From an uncultured Alistipes sp. (GTDB lineage: Bacteria > Bacteroidota > Bacteroidia > Bacteroidales > UBA932): a DNA stretch of 64,000 nucleotides. The position numbers and the translations under genes are program-made. The first letter of the stretch is position 1. Each line of letters begins with the position of its first letter. Positions 55,484 to 64,000 of this stretch are shown here, one piece after another. The stretch covers positions 1 to 64,000 of the forward strand of contig CABMPD010000009.1 in assembly GCA_902388455.1 (NCBI GenBank). Reading direction: 5' to 3'. The notes under the pieces are model-generated. The model was given only the letters and a program-made list of their open reading frames with translations. It did not search any database and was not told the origin of the DNA.

Positions 55484-56794
55484 TCAGGCTTCTTTGGGCC
55501 GCTGGTATTTATAGCGGAACAAAATCGCAAACAAGACTGCGACCACGAGGGCGTATGCTGCGAACAGCCACCAGGCGTGACTCCAGCCGGCGACAACAGC
55601 ATGCCAGTCTATGACCCCGTCGGCTCCCGGCACACGGTGCGAGTTGACAAGGGCATTGACCACAGACTGGGCTCCGATGGTGCCGGCAGCCGCTCCGATG
55701 CCGTTGGTCATCAGCATGAACAGTCCCTGAGCGCTTGAACGTATCGACTTGTCGGTGGTCTCGTTGACAAAGAGCGAGCCGGAGATATTGAAGAAATCGA
55801 AGGCCACTCCGTAGACTATCATCGACAGGATGATAAGCCACACCCCGCTGCCGGGATTGCCCACGGCGAAGAATCCGAAACGGAGCACCCAGGCCAGCAT
55901 CGCTATGAGCATCACGTTCTTGATGCCGTATCTCTTCAGAAAGAAAGGTATCAGCAGGATACACAGGGTCTCGGAAATCTGGGAGAGGGATATCAGCATG
56001 TTGGAGTGCTCCACTCCGAATGTACCCTGGTACTCGGCCAGATTGCCGAAGTCGGCCAGGAAAGGATTGGCGAAGCCGTTGGTAATCTGCAGAGCCACTC
56101 CAAGGAGCATCGAGAAGATGAAGAAAACAGCCATCTTCCTCTGCTTGAAAAGGGTAAAGGCCCTCAGTCCCATGGCGTCCACCAGGGACTTCTTCTCAGA
56201 CGAACGGTTCACAGGACACTCGGGCAGGGTCAGGGTATAGAGAGCCAGCAGGATACTGAGTGCACCCGAAACCACATACTGCATCGAGGTCTCCTGCATG
56301 GCAGCGCCGCGGAAATGCACCAGATCCACGAACCACATCGAGCAGATAAAGCCCACTGTACCCCATACCCTGATCGGCGGGAAATCCTTGACCGGATCCT
56401 TCCCGGCCTTCTCGAGGATGGTGTAGGCCACCGAGTTGGAGATAGCGATGGTAGGCATGAAGAAGGCTATGCTCACGGCATACAGCCCGAAGAGGGTGCC
56501 GTACTGCACCGCCTCGCCGGCAGAGACCCCGTAGATACCCGCACCTATCATGGCTGCTCCTGCCACCAGATGGCAGATACCCAGCAGTCTCTGCGCCGGA
56601 ATCCATTTGTCGGCGATAATACCCATGACAGCGGGCATGAAAATCGACACGATGCCCTGGATGGCGTAGAACATGCCGATTTTCTCCCCGAACCCCACAC
56701 CGGCCAGATATCTTCCCTGGCTTGTCAGATAAGCTCCCCAGACAGCAAACTCTAAGAAACTCAGTAATATTAGTCTCAGCTTATATCCTTTCAT
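55484..56794 (-). CDS. MFS transporter, nucleoside:H+ symporter (NupG) family
   Basis: 436 residues with about 12 membrane segments. The N-terminal FLEFAVWGAYLTSQGRYLAG and AVMGIIADKWIPAQRLLGI match the NupG family (PF03825-type) by eye. It lies six bases after the GH20 gene and two bases before the Asp-box gene, so it is co-transcribed. In such a context it may import a released sugar instead of a nucleoside, but the sequence does not tell. Confidence 0.9.
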   Translation of the reverse strand: MKGYKLRLILLSFLEFAVWGAYLTSQGRYLAGVGFGEKIGMFYAIQGIVSIFMPAVMGIIADKWIPAQRLLGICHLVAGAAMIGAGIYGVSAGEAVQYGTLFGLYAVSIAFFMPTIAISNSVAYTILEKAGKDPVKDFPPIRVWGTVGFICSMWFVDLVHFRGAAMQETSMQYVVSGALSILLALYTLTLPECPVNRSSEKKSLVDAMGLRAFTLFKQRKMAVFFIFSMLLGVALQITNGFANPFLADFGNLAEYQGTFGVEHSNMLISLSQISETLCILLIPFFLKRYGIKNVMLIAMLAWVLRFGFFAVGNPGSGVWLIILSMIVYGVAFDFFNISGSLFVNETTDKSIRSSAQGLFMLMTNGIGAAAGTIGAQSVVNALVNSHRVPGADGVIDWHAVVAGWSHAWWLFAAYALVVAVLFAILFRYKYQRPKEA

Positions 56795-56800
56795 ACTCCG

Positions 56801-58993
56801 CTATTTCTCAATACTCAGACCGTGAAGCACAGCTGTATATCCGTCATTGGAATCCGTCATAACCACCCGGACCTGAGTCACCGGTCCGCACGGCTCGAAA
56901 CTAAGGGTACCGTGATACAGCTCACCGGCATTGACAGTCTGTCCGTCTGCAGTAGTGTACTCCACGTACGCATCGGTCACATAGAACATCCCGGAAGAAG
57001 GAGCACCGCTGGTGACAGTGATGCGGCTGCATTCCACGGGAGCCGTCATGGTGTAGGTCAGCACATCTCCCTCCTGCAGCACCCGCTGCGAGTATCCGAC
57101 TCCGCCGCGGCGGGCCAGGGCCTTGAGATTGTTCTCGGACAGGGGGAAATTGCTCTCCACGGTCATCTCCGGCTCAATATAGTGATAAAGGTCTATATTG
57201 GAGGCGCCCACTGCTATGCTGCTGAGCCCGTCCCCGAAAAATGTCGCAAAGCGGAATGTCTCGGGACTGTCGGTGACAATAGCTCCGCGGCATACCGGTG
57301 AGGAAGCGACGGGAGCACTGCCGTCCATCGTATAGCGGACTACCGCCGAAGGATGGGGAGGCTGCACCTGAAGCTCCTGACCGTCGAATGTCACCTCGGG
57401 CGGTGCCACCCGGAAGGCGATGCCCATATTGTACAAACGGGAGAAATGCTCCGCGTAGAGCCGCTGCTCGAAGTCCCCGAAGTTCCTGGCATCCTTGTTG
57501 CTCCAGCCCACCTCGGCGAGAGCGCACAGACGGGGGAAGAGCTGGTATTCCATCAGCCTGGGCGGCCAAGCCAGCAGCTCAGCCCACAGACCGGCCTGCA
57601 CTCCCACGATCAGGGCGCTGTCAGCCGGAGCTCCCACCAGGATCTCATCCGGTTCCAGCGAATAGGTCTTCGACAGGGGTACGATACCGGCCCAGCTGTG
57701 GCCTCTCTCGGCAGGAGACTGCTTCATATCGAGGTAGCAGTACTCGCCTATCTGGACGACAGTCCTGTATCCTTTGTCCACAGACATACGTCCGCTCTTT
57801 ACGCTCCTCCAGGCATATACCATGGAAGAACTGTCATAACGGGCATCGGAGATGACTATCTCGTCCCATCCGGCCATCTTCTTGCCGAGCTTGTGGATGA
57901 TGTCCTCGACCTCGTACACGAACCAGCTGTGAAGTTCCTGGGGACCATCCAGACCATACTTCTTAATCAGAGCCTGGCAGTGAGGACAGTTGTTCCAGGA
58001 GGTGTGATCCACCTCATCGCCTCCGATATGGATATATTCCGAGGGGAAAAGCGCCGCTATCTCCTTGAATATGTTGGTAAGAATCTTATAGTTCTCCATT
58101 CTGGCCACACAGAGGACGTTGTCAGTCTCTCCGTTGGCGCTGATATAGGGCACGTCCACAGGGCAGGCCATCTCCGGGAAGACGCCCACCAAGGAGCGGC
58201 TGTGCCCGGGCAGGTCTATCTCCGGGATAATCTCGATATGGCGCTCGGCAGCGTATTTCACGACCTCGCGTATCTCCTTCTGAGTATAATATCCGCCGTA
58301 GCGGTCATGACCCTGACCGTAGGCGGCCGGACTCACCTCATCATCGCCCCTCCATGCGCCCTTCTCTGTCAGCTGCGGATACTTGCGGATCTCAATCCTC
58401 CAGCCGTTGTCATCGGCCAGATGCCAGTGGAAACGGTTGAGCTTATGGTAGGCCATCCAGTCTATGAGACGGAGCACATGGTCCACATCGTAGAATGTTC
58501 TGGACACATCCAGCATCGTACCGCGATAGCCGTACCGGGGAGCATCTTCCACGACCACGGCGTCCAGCTCATAGCGGGTCAGCTCCATATCCGTCTGACC
58601 GTACACTGCCGGAGGCATCATCTGCAGGAGTGTCTGTACGCCATAAAAGATACCGGCGGCGTCAGATGCCTCGATGACGATCTGTGAGCTGCTGACGGAC
58701 AAGCGGTAAGCCTCGGCGGCCATGCCGTCCACTATGTTCAGGGATATTCCGTTGTACACCGGAACGTCCCTCAGGTCAATATCAAATGCAAATACCTTCT
58801 CCAAATGCCTCAGGAGATAGGCCTGCTCGGACTCCAGTGCGTCCGAAGCACTGATTGAGAGCCCCTTCTCCATCACAAAGACACCTTCTGCAGGGGATAC
58901 TTTCAGAGGCTGAGGAACAAGATTGCTGTAAGTCCGGGCCAGCAGGACCGGGGCTGCGGCTATAGCCAGCATGGCGAGGAATATTTTCTTCAT
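56801..58993 (-). CDS. Beta-N-acetylhexosaminidase, glycoside hydrolase family 20
   Basis: 730 residues from the ATG at 58993 (MKKIFLAMLAIAAAP signal peptide); a longer ORF starts inside the GH84 gene and is rejected. The N-terminal GH20b domain is followed by the barrel with FHWHLADDNGWRIEI and the catalytic Asp326-Glu327 pair in HIGGDEVDHTSW. A chitobiase-like or Fn3-associated module (VRYTMDGSAPVASSPV) and a beta-sandwich near the C-terminus (SRITVTSGAPSSGMFYVTDA) follow. It cleaves terminal GlcNAc or GalNAc in beta linkage. It lies 13 bases after the GH84 gene. Confidence 0.95.
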   Translation of the reverse strand: MKKIFLAMLAIAAAPVLLARTYSNLVPQPLKVSPAEGVFVMEKGLSISASDALESEQAYLLRHLEKVFAFDIDLRDVPVYNGISLNIVDGMAAEAYRLSVSSSQIVIEASDAAGIFYGVQTLLQMMPPAVYGQTDMELTRYELDAVVVEDAPRYGYRGTMLDVSRTFYDVDHVLRLIDWMAYHKLNRFHWHLADDNGWRIEIRKYPQLTEKGAWRGDDEVSPAAYGQGHDRYGGYYTQKEIREVVKYAAERHIEIIPEIDLPGHSRSLVGVFPEMACPVDVPYISANGETDNVLCVARMENYKILTNIFKEIAALFPSEYIHIGGDEVDHTSWNNCPHCQALIKKYGLDGPQELHSWFVYEVEDIIHKLGKKMAGWDEIVISDARYDSSSMVYAWRSVKSGRMSVDKGYRTVVQIGEYCYLDMKQSPAERGHSWAGIVPLSKTYSLEPDEILVGAPADSALIVGVQAGLWAELLAWPPRLMEYQLFPRLCALAEVGWSNKDARNFGDFEQRLYAEHFSRLYNMGIAFRVAPPEVTFDGQELQVQPPHPSAVVRYTMDGSAPVASSPVCRGAIVTDSPETFRFATFFGDGLSSIAVGASNIDLYHYIEPEMTVESNFPLSENNLKALARRGGVGYSQRVLQEGDVLTYTMTAPVECSRITVTSGAPSSGMFYVTDAYVEYTTADGQTVNAGELYHGTLSFEPCGPVTQVRVVMTDSNDGYTAVLHGLSIEK

Positions 58994-59006
58994 AAGTCGA
59001 CGGGAG

Positions 59007-61505
59007 TTACATGATTTCAAATATGTCTGCATGTCCCTCTATGCTGACTCTCACGGTGCGTCCGTCAAGCTCAAGAGCACAGTAGGGATTATCGGTAACA
59101 GTCTCGGAGAGGACAGCTCCGTCAGCGGCATACTGCCGGATGAGGAGGGTACCGTGAGGGTCCATCAGAAGCGTGCGGCTGTCGCGGCGGTCTTCCCCGG
59201 AAGGAATCTCAAAGGACAGGACGCCGTCAAGGGCATAGAAGGAACGGGGATTGCGGTCAAACGAATAAACAGCCTTGGTCATATCCGGAGCTTCCACCCC
59301 GAAACCGAGGGACTCCGTCCTCTGAGGATTGACACTGAAGGTACGGACAGCACACCAGTTGGTCTTGTCCGACTCGAGCTTGCGCAGACGGACGTAGCGG
59401 GCATCGATGCCGCGCCCCTCCCAGTTGATGATGTACTGGTGGTCAATGGTGTCTATTACAGGATACCAGAGATTGCCGTCCTTGGAGGCCTCGAGTGTGG
59501 CCATGTCGAAATAGTCCACGTCATCCACCGAGTTGCGGCCCTGCAGGATATTGATCTCCCGAAGACCGCGGACTATGCCGAGGTCCACTCCTATCCAGTC
59601 CCCTGTCCTCTGACCGTAGGCCGAGGTATAGAAGGTGGTGGAGTCATCGTCGAACATCAGCTTGCCGCTGACAGTTCCGGAGTTGGGATAAGAGCCTATG
59701 GCAGTATAGGAGAAGGGGCCGCGGCCGGCTATACGGCGGTAGAAGCCGTCGAGCATGTCGTCCATGGCATTCTCGTAGAAGGGCTGGAGCTTGAGAGTAC
59801 CTGACTTGTGGGCCTCGTACGCATCGCGTTCCTCCTCACTCATGAGATTGTCCACATAGGCGCTCCAGAAGGCAGCATTGTCTCCCCCGCGGTATACATT
59901 GATCAGCTCAAGGGCCTTGCGTCCCCTGGCGCCCAACTTCCCGAACTCCTCCAGCCAGGGATGGAGCTCGCGCATAAGGGCGTCATTGTCGCATTTGCGG
60001 GACATCTCATCATAGACCCGCTCTATCTTTCCGAACTCCTCTAAAAGAGCGTCGTACTGAGCCTCTGTCCAGTCTCCTTCCACACGGAAGGTCTCTGTCT
60101 CCCAGGATTCCTCACGGCGGTAGCCCGACTCGGTGTCGCAGGAGTGAATGGCAAATGTTCGGTAGGCGCTGTACGCATCATCGCCTGCCAGCCAGGCAAG
60201 TCCTCTCTCCCAGTTGGCCTTGGGGTCATATTCCTTGATATTCCAGGTATAGTCGGCCACGCCGTAGAGGGCCAGCTTGGAGGCCTCAGCATGCTCCATG
60301 GGATTGCTTACAAATCCGCACACATCACTGGATGTCAACCCATTGTCTAAGCCGTAGACCGGTCCCTGCATCACGATGTGACGGCAGTAGTCAGTCACGG
60401 GGAAGTTCCACCAGTAGAGGGCAGGGCGCTGAATCCTCTCTCCCACCCACTTCAGGGTCGAGGGAGTCATGTCGCTGCATACGGCGTCTCCCGTCCAGAA
60501 CACTCTCACCGAAGGATCGAGTTCCCGGCCGTAGACCGCCAGACTGCCGCGCTCGGTGGGATTGGCCCAGGAGCGGTTGTAGTCGGTGGGACATATGATC
60601 AGCGGGGCCACGTCGCCCTTGGCCGCAACGAACTCGGCTGTCAGACGGTTGAGCAGCTCCACCTGCTTCATGGGATTGGTGCCCTCTCCGGAAATGTCGT
60701 CGAAGAAGATGGCGAAGGCCCGGACTCCCAAGTCGTACATCATCTCGAACTTGGCGACCAGATTGCCATAGTCCTCCTCGTTCCACTTTATGTCCTGACC
60801 GGGATGCACAGCCCACACGAAGTCCACGCGGTTGCGCTCACAGGCCCTGACCAGCTCGGCTATGTTGCGGGCCTCGTCCTCGGGATAGGGCTTGCGCCAG
60901 TTAGGTGAGCTGTGATAGGGGTCGTCCTTGGGGCCATAAATATAGGTGTTCATCTTGAAGCGGCCGTAAACATCTATCAGGGACAGACGGGCCTGGTGGG
61001 ACCAGGGGGTACCGTAGAAGCCCTCCACCACCCCGCGGGCGGGCAGGTCGGGCCAGTCATTGATCTCAAGACCGCAGGGCAGATTCCTCTCACCTGTCAG
61101 CTCTACTATCTGGCGGAGAGTCTGGAGGCCATAGAAGGCCCCTCGCTCATCGTATCCCAGGATAGAGACACCGTCCTCAGAGACAGTGAGCAGATAGGCT
61201 CCGGAGAGAGGCTTCACTCCGGCCTTCATGGCCTTCTTGGGGTGGAAGTCCACAGTCAGGCGGATATCTTTCTTATCTCCCTTGTTCAGGAAGTTCACGT
61301 CACTCCCGAACAGTCCGTGCCTGTCCACCACATATACACCGCCCGATATATCCAGCACCGGGCCCTCCGGAGCTATCTCCACCACATGCGGGACAGGGTT
61401 GATCTGACGGTACAGGGCCGTCTGTCTTACAGAGTCACTGCCCCACACGGGAGCGGTCAGGATTGCTGCTGCCACGACGAGTGACAGTCTTCGGAATTTT
61501 GTCAT
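59007..61505 (-). CDS. Beta-N-acetylglucosaminidase, glycoside hydrolase family 84
   Basis: 832 residues with a signal peptide (MTKFRRLSLVVAAAILTAPV). An N-terminal domain with the GH20b-like fold precedes the catalytic barrel, which contains RGVVEGFYGTPWSHQARLSL, the YIYGPKDDPYH segment and the Asp269-Asp270 pair (FAIFFDDISGEG), the signature of GH84 (substrate-assisted O-GlcNAcase mechanism). The C-terminal part carries an F5/8 type C-like domain (WIGVDLGIVRGLREINIL) as in other Bacteroidota members. It probably acts on GlcNAc-containing host glycans. It lies 24 bases after the GH31 gene. Confidence 0.95.
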   Translation of the reverse strand: MTKFRRLSLVVAAAILTAPVWGSDSVRQTALYRQINPVPHVVEIAPEGPVLDISGGVYVVDRHGLFGSDVNFLNKGDKKDIRLTVDFHPKKAMKAGVKPLSGAYLLTVSEDGVSILGYDERGAFYGLQTLRQIVELTGERNLPCGLEINDWPDLPARGVVEGFYGTPWSHQARLSLIDVYGRFKMNTYIYGPKDDPYHSSPNWRKPYPEDEARNIAELVRACERNRVDFVWAVHPGQDIKWNEEDYGNLVAKFEMMYDLGVRAFAIFFDDISGEGTNPMKQVELLNRLTAEFVAAKGDVAPLIICPTDYNRSWANPTERGSLAVYGRELDPSVRVFWTGDAVCSDMTPSTLKWVGERIQRPALYWWNFPVTDYCRHIVMQGPVYGLDNGLTSSDVCGFVSNPMEHAEASKLALYGVADYTWNIKEYDPKANWERGLAWLAGDDAYSAYRTFAIHSCDTESGYRREESWETETFRVEGDWTEAQYDALLEEFGKIERVYDEMSRKCDNDALMRELHPWLEEFGKLGARGRKALELINVYRGGDNAAFWSAYVDNLMSEEERDAYEAHKSGTLKLQPFYENAMDDMLDGFYRRIAGRGPFSYTAIGSYPNSGTVSGKLMFDDDSTTFYTSAYGQRTGDWIGVDLGIVRGLREINILQGRNSVDDVDYFDMATLEASKDGNLWYPVIDTIDHQYIINWEGRGIDARYVRLRKLESDKTNWCAVRTFSVNPQRTESLGFGVEAPDMTKAVYSFDRNPRSFYALDGVLSFEIPSGEDRRDSRTLLMDPHGTLLIRQYAADGAVLSETVTDNPYCALELDGRTVRVSIEGHADIFEIM

Positions 61506-61529
61506 ATAGTTCGATTTTGTATTTGTTTT

Positions 61530-64000
61530 CTACTTTTTCACTTCTACATACTCATATTCGAGAGCCGGGCTGACCACTACGGCATCCACTGCCTCAGGGA
61601 TATCCGCACCGCCGCGCAGCACCTTGAAGCTTACGCGGAACAGCAGGCCGTCTCCGGATACGAGAGGCTTCTCACCCAAGTTGACAAAGGTCGGATAGAC
61701 CGCCTTCGTACCGTCAGTGTGCAGACGGTCGCGGGTAAGGTTCTCCATCTGCTGCAGGCCGGAGGCCTCCACACCGGCAAATTCCAATGCCGAGGCATCG
61801 TAGGGAAGGGCTATGCTCAGGGCATTGACCGTCTTGAGCGAATCTCCGTAGAATGACAGGGTCAGGGTATCGCCGGCTTTAAGAGGCTTGTCCTGCACCT
61901 CCACACGCAGACCGCCGCAGAGAGTGTCACCGGCGCTCTTATGGTACTCGCGCATCCAGTACTCGGTGCTGATTCCACCGTCGAGACGCACTGCCACTGC
62001 TGAGATGTCGTAGGCGTCTATGAGGCCGTTGCCGTCCAGATCACCTACCGACACATAGTCGAAATCGCTGTCAGAGCTGCGCAGACCGGTGTAGTTCATG
62101 TAGGAGGTCAGGTCGTTCTCGTCTACCTTGCCGTCCTTGTTGATGTCGCCGGGGATGACAGTCTCCGTTCCGGGCACCTTGAAGACGTAGATCTCGCGGC
62201 CCGAGCCGTAGTTGTTCACCGCGTCGGATACAGCTATACGGATGTAGCGGGCTCTCGGGCCCCCGTCGAAGGTGAAGACCTTGGTCTGGCCGTCACGCTC
62301 CCACTCGAAGGCTCCGGCGGGAGTCCAGTCCTTGCCGTTCACGCTGTAGAAGACCTCACCCTTGAGCAGGACACCGTTGCCGGCATCTAAGCGGGGCAGG
62401 TACTCGAAGCGGTCGATATTGTTGATGCCCTGGAGGTCGAGGGTAAGCTCGAATGGCAGGGCCTTGGCCTGATACTTCGTATGCCAGGTGTCGCCGCTCT
62501 CGGCCCAGTCGAAGAGCCTCCATACCTCGAAGCCCTCCTGAGAGGGGAAGGAGCAGGATCCTACGATACCGCGGATGGCCCATTCTAAAGGATTGCCCTC
62601 GGTGGTGCAGCTGTAGTCGGTCCAGTCCGAGGCCCCGGTCAGGTTGACTGCCCTCAGACGGAAGCTGTAGTCAGTCTCGGGCTGCAGGTCCGCAAATGTC
62701 AGGTAAGTGTTCCGGATGCCGGTATGCAGCAGGCCGTCGAACTCTATCTCATAGTAGTCGGCCAGCTCCTGAGGCTCCCACGCGAGGGTGGCAGCGTAAG
62801 GCTCCACCGTACTCTTGTCCGTCAGGATTACAGGCGCCGTCAGTTCTCCGCTGCAGATGCGGCTGTCGTCTGCCGGTGCATACTCATAGCCGTCGATGAT
62901 GAGCACTACATCGTTCTGAGTGATGTCGCAGGCTGGGATAGAGACGGTCAGCACAGGATTTTTCCTCAGGTCCATCTTCTCGAATTCACTGCCGGGAGTG
63001 GCGAAGCGGTTGAGCTGAGGTGCCGCGTCATAGCTGTACTCCGCATTGACCTTCTTTCCGCCTACCTTCACGGTAACTTTCCTGGGCTCGGCCGTAATAT
63101 TGACCCTCACCTGAGTGCTCTGATCCTTGACGAAGCCGTCGAAGCTGCCCTCGGCCGGATGAATGGTGAGAATGTACCTGCTGCCGGACAGAGAGGCGTC
63201 GATCCTTGTGGTGACGCTCTCTCCCGCGAGATAGCTCATCGTCCTGCCGTCATCGTCATACACATGGGTATGGTACTCGCCCTCTGCGGGCCAGCACTCG
63301 AAGATACGCTCGGAGGGGTCGATCTGAGAGGGATTGTTGTTGGGACGTACCATCGGAATGACGGCGCCCTGACGCACGAACACGGGAAGCTTCCACAGCG
63401 GTGCGGGGAAATTCTCCATGATGCGTCCTCCCTCATAGACTGCTCCGGTAAAATAATCCACCCACCTTCCCTCGGGGAGGTAGATGCCGTCGCGGATGTC
63501 ATTGCCGAGAGTATCGGCCTGGGTATCCTGATAGACGGGAGCTACGAGGAAATCAGGGCCGAAGAGGTACTGGTAGCGGGTCGCGGGGGTATAGGTGTAG
63601 TCGTTGGGATAGTCCAGGAACATGGCCCTCATCAGGGGCTTGCCGTCCACTGCGGCGCGGGACCATGTGTAGGCGTAGGGCAGCAGCTCGGACTTGAGCT
63701 TGAGGTACATGCGGTTGATGGATGCGGCAGGCTCGCCCAGGGCATGGGGATATTTCTCGTTGGAGCCCCAGCCGTCCATGTTGAGCTGCATGATGGAGAA
63801 GGTCTTCCACTGGAAGTCGCGGGTATTGATTACCGCATCGGCTCCGCCGAAGATACCGTCCATGTCGGAGCAGATGTTGGGCTGACCGGCCAGACCGGAG
63901 CCGATGTAGGTCGGGATGTGGAAGCGGATGTACTCCCAGTCGCCGCCGGTCTGGTCCCCGGACCATACTCCAGCATATCGCTGGGTACCGGCCCAGCCGT
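61530..64000 (-). CDS. Multidomain glycoside hydrolase family 31 enzyme, 5' end missing
   Basis: The frame is open to the end of the window and continues beyond it; about 823 residues are visible and no start is in view (the ATG at 63863 is internal). The fragment begins in the GH31 barrel around the acid/base loop WSGDQTGGDWEYIRFHIP. A GH31 C-terminal part and a DUF5110-like domain (ECWPAEGEYHTHVYDDDGRT) follow. A fibronectin type III domain (ATLAWEPQELADYYEIEFDG) comes next, then an F5/8 type C (CBM32-like) domain. Two calcium-loop dockerin-type repeats follow (GDINKDGKVDENDL, GDLDGNGLIDAYDI). The C-terminus is a cohesin-like beta-sandwich (DTLTLSFYGDSLKTVNALSI). The substrate may be alpha-GalNAc, since an alpha-N-acetylgalactosaminidase branch exists in GH31 and the neighbours act on N-acetylhexosamines, but alpha-glucosidic or xylosidic substrates are not excluded. 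Confidence 0.9.
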   Translation of the reverse strand, partial: GWAGTQRYAGVWSGDQTGGDWEYIRFHIPTYIGSGLAGQPNICSDMDGIFGGADAVINTRDFQWKTFSIMQLNMDGWGSNEKYPHALGEPAASINRMYLKLKSELLPYAYTWSRAAVDGKPLMRAMFLDYPNDYTYTPATRYQYLFGPDFLVAPVYQDTQADTLGNDIRDGIYLPEGRWVDYFTGAVYEGGRIMENFPAPLWKLPVFVRQGAVIPMVRPNNNPSQIDPSERIFECWPAEGEYHTHVYDDDGRTMSYLAGESVTTRIDASLSGSRYILTIHPAEGSFDGFVKDQSTQVRVNITAEPRKVTVKVGGKKVNAEYSYDAAPQLNRFATPGSEFEKMDLRKNPVLTVSIPACDITQNDVVLIIDGYEYAPADDSRICSGELTAPVILTDKSTVEPYAATLAWEPQELADYYEIEFDGLLHTGIRNTYLTFADLQPETDYSFRLRAVNLTGASDWTDYSCTTEGNPLEWAIRGIVGSCSFPSQEGFEVWRLFDWAESGDTWHTKYQAKALPFELTLDLQGINNIDRFEYLPRLDAGNGVLLKGEVFYSVNGKDWTPAGAFEWERDGQTKVFTFDGGPRARYIRIAVSDAVNNYGSGREIYVFKVPGTETVIPGDINKDGKVDENDLTSYMNYTGLRSSDSDFDYVSVGDLDGNGLIDAYDISAVAVRLDGGISTEYWMREYHKSAGDTLCGGLRVEVQDKPLKAGDTLTLSFYGDSLKTVNALSIALPYDASALEFAGVEASGLQQMENLTRDRLHTDGTKAVYPTFVNLGEKPLVSGDGLLFRVSFKVLRGGADIPEAVDAVVVSPALEYEYVEVKK

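Overview
The window is ordinary chromosome from a member of the order Bacteroidales (Bacteroidota), probably an anaerobe of the gut or a similar habitat. The evidence is a SusC/SusD pair, the promoter form TTTG-N19/20-TATCTTTG, the bamD-rpoZ-coaBC-recN and nadK-uppS-bamA-ompH gene orders, a Bacteroidota-type omega subunit, a CCDC81-type HU protein, and the anaerobic enzymes KorAB, rubrerythrin, [FeFe] hydrogenase and membrane pyrophosphatase. The coding sequence is fairly GC-rich and the spacers are AT-rich. No 16S gene is present, so I do not go below the order (a Rikenellaceae-like lineage is only a guess). Both end genes are cut by the window.

Layout. 1-5.3 kb: a Sus-like outer-membrane operon (truncated SusC, SusD, a third lipoprotein). 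5.4-6.1 kb: an unrecognised secreted protein. 6.1-15.2 kb, minus strand: gamma carbonic anhydrase-like protein, TlpA-like lipoprotein, glutamate racemase and membrane pyrophosphatase, preceded by glutamate dehydrogenase and 2-oxoglutarate:ferredoxin oxidoreductase. 15.4-20.1 kb, minus: NAD kinase, UppS, BamA and an OmpH/Skp chaperone. 20.3-24.8 kb, plus: a second OmpH-like protein, a glycosyltransferase, PurC and a LysM/binding-protein fusion. 24.8-32.4 kb, minus: an SDR, a Gate-domain membrane protein, BamD, omega, CoaBC, RecN and aminopeptidase P. 32.5-34.2 kb: rubrerythrin, tRNA-Leu(CAG), tRNA-Asn(GTT, minus) and a membrane-anchored HU protein. 34.4-44.5 kb, minus: lipid A acyltransferase, a DUF4831-like protein, PepD, the S6-S18-L9 operon, a GH2 beta-galactosidase and MetG. 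44.6-46.1 kb: a putative group B [FeFe] hydrogenase. 46.1-52.8 kb, minus: an envelope operon of patatin-barrel protein, flippase, dUTPase, MurF and a GT2 enzyme. 52.8-54.1 kb, plus: a cyclophilin lipoprotein and a nitroreductase. 54.2-64.0 kb, minus: a five-gene glycan operon (multidomain GH31, GH84, GH20, NupG-like transporter, seven-repeat Asp-box lipoprotein).

How the genes work together. Envelope building dominates: BamA, BamD, two OmpH proteins, UppS, MurI, MurF, the acyltransferase and the flippase. A second theme is the 2-oxoglutarate node: KorAB can make 2-oxoglutarate from succinyl-CoA, GdhA turns it into glutamate, and MurI racemises glutamate for peptidoglycan. The third is glycan foraging. 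Here the right-hand operon is the most interesting locus: its enzymes point to N-acetylhexosamine-containing host glycans, and it has an unusual transporter, an Asp-box lipoprotein, and a GH31 carrying dockerin-like and cohesin-like modules. I found no CRISPR array, insertion sequence, prophage or obvious defence island. Other points of note are regulatory: inverted repeats built into the tRNA-Leu and rpsF promoters, a palindrome holding two convergent stop codons, and overlapping divergent promoters.
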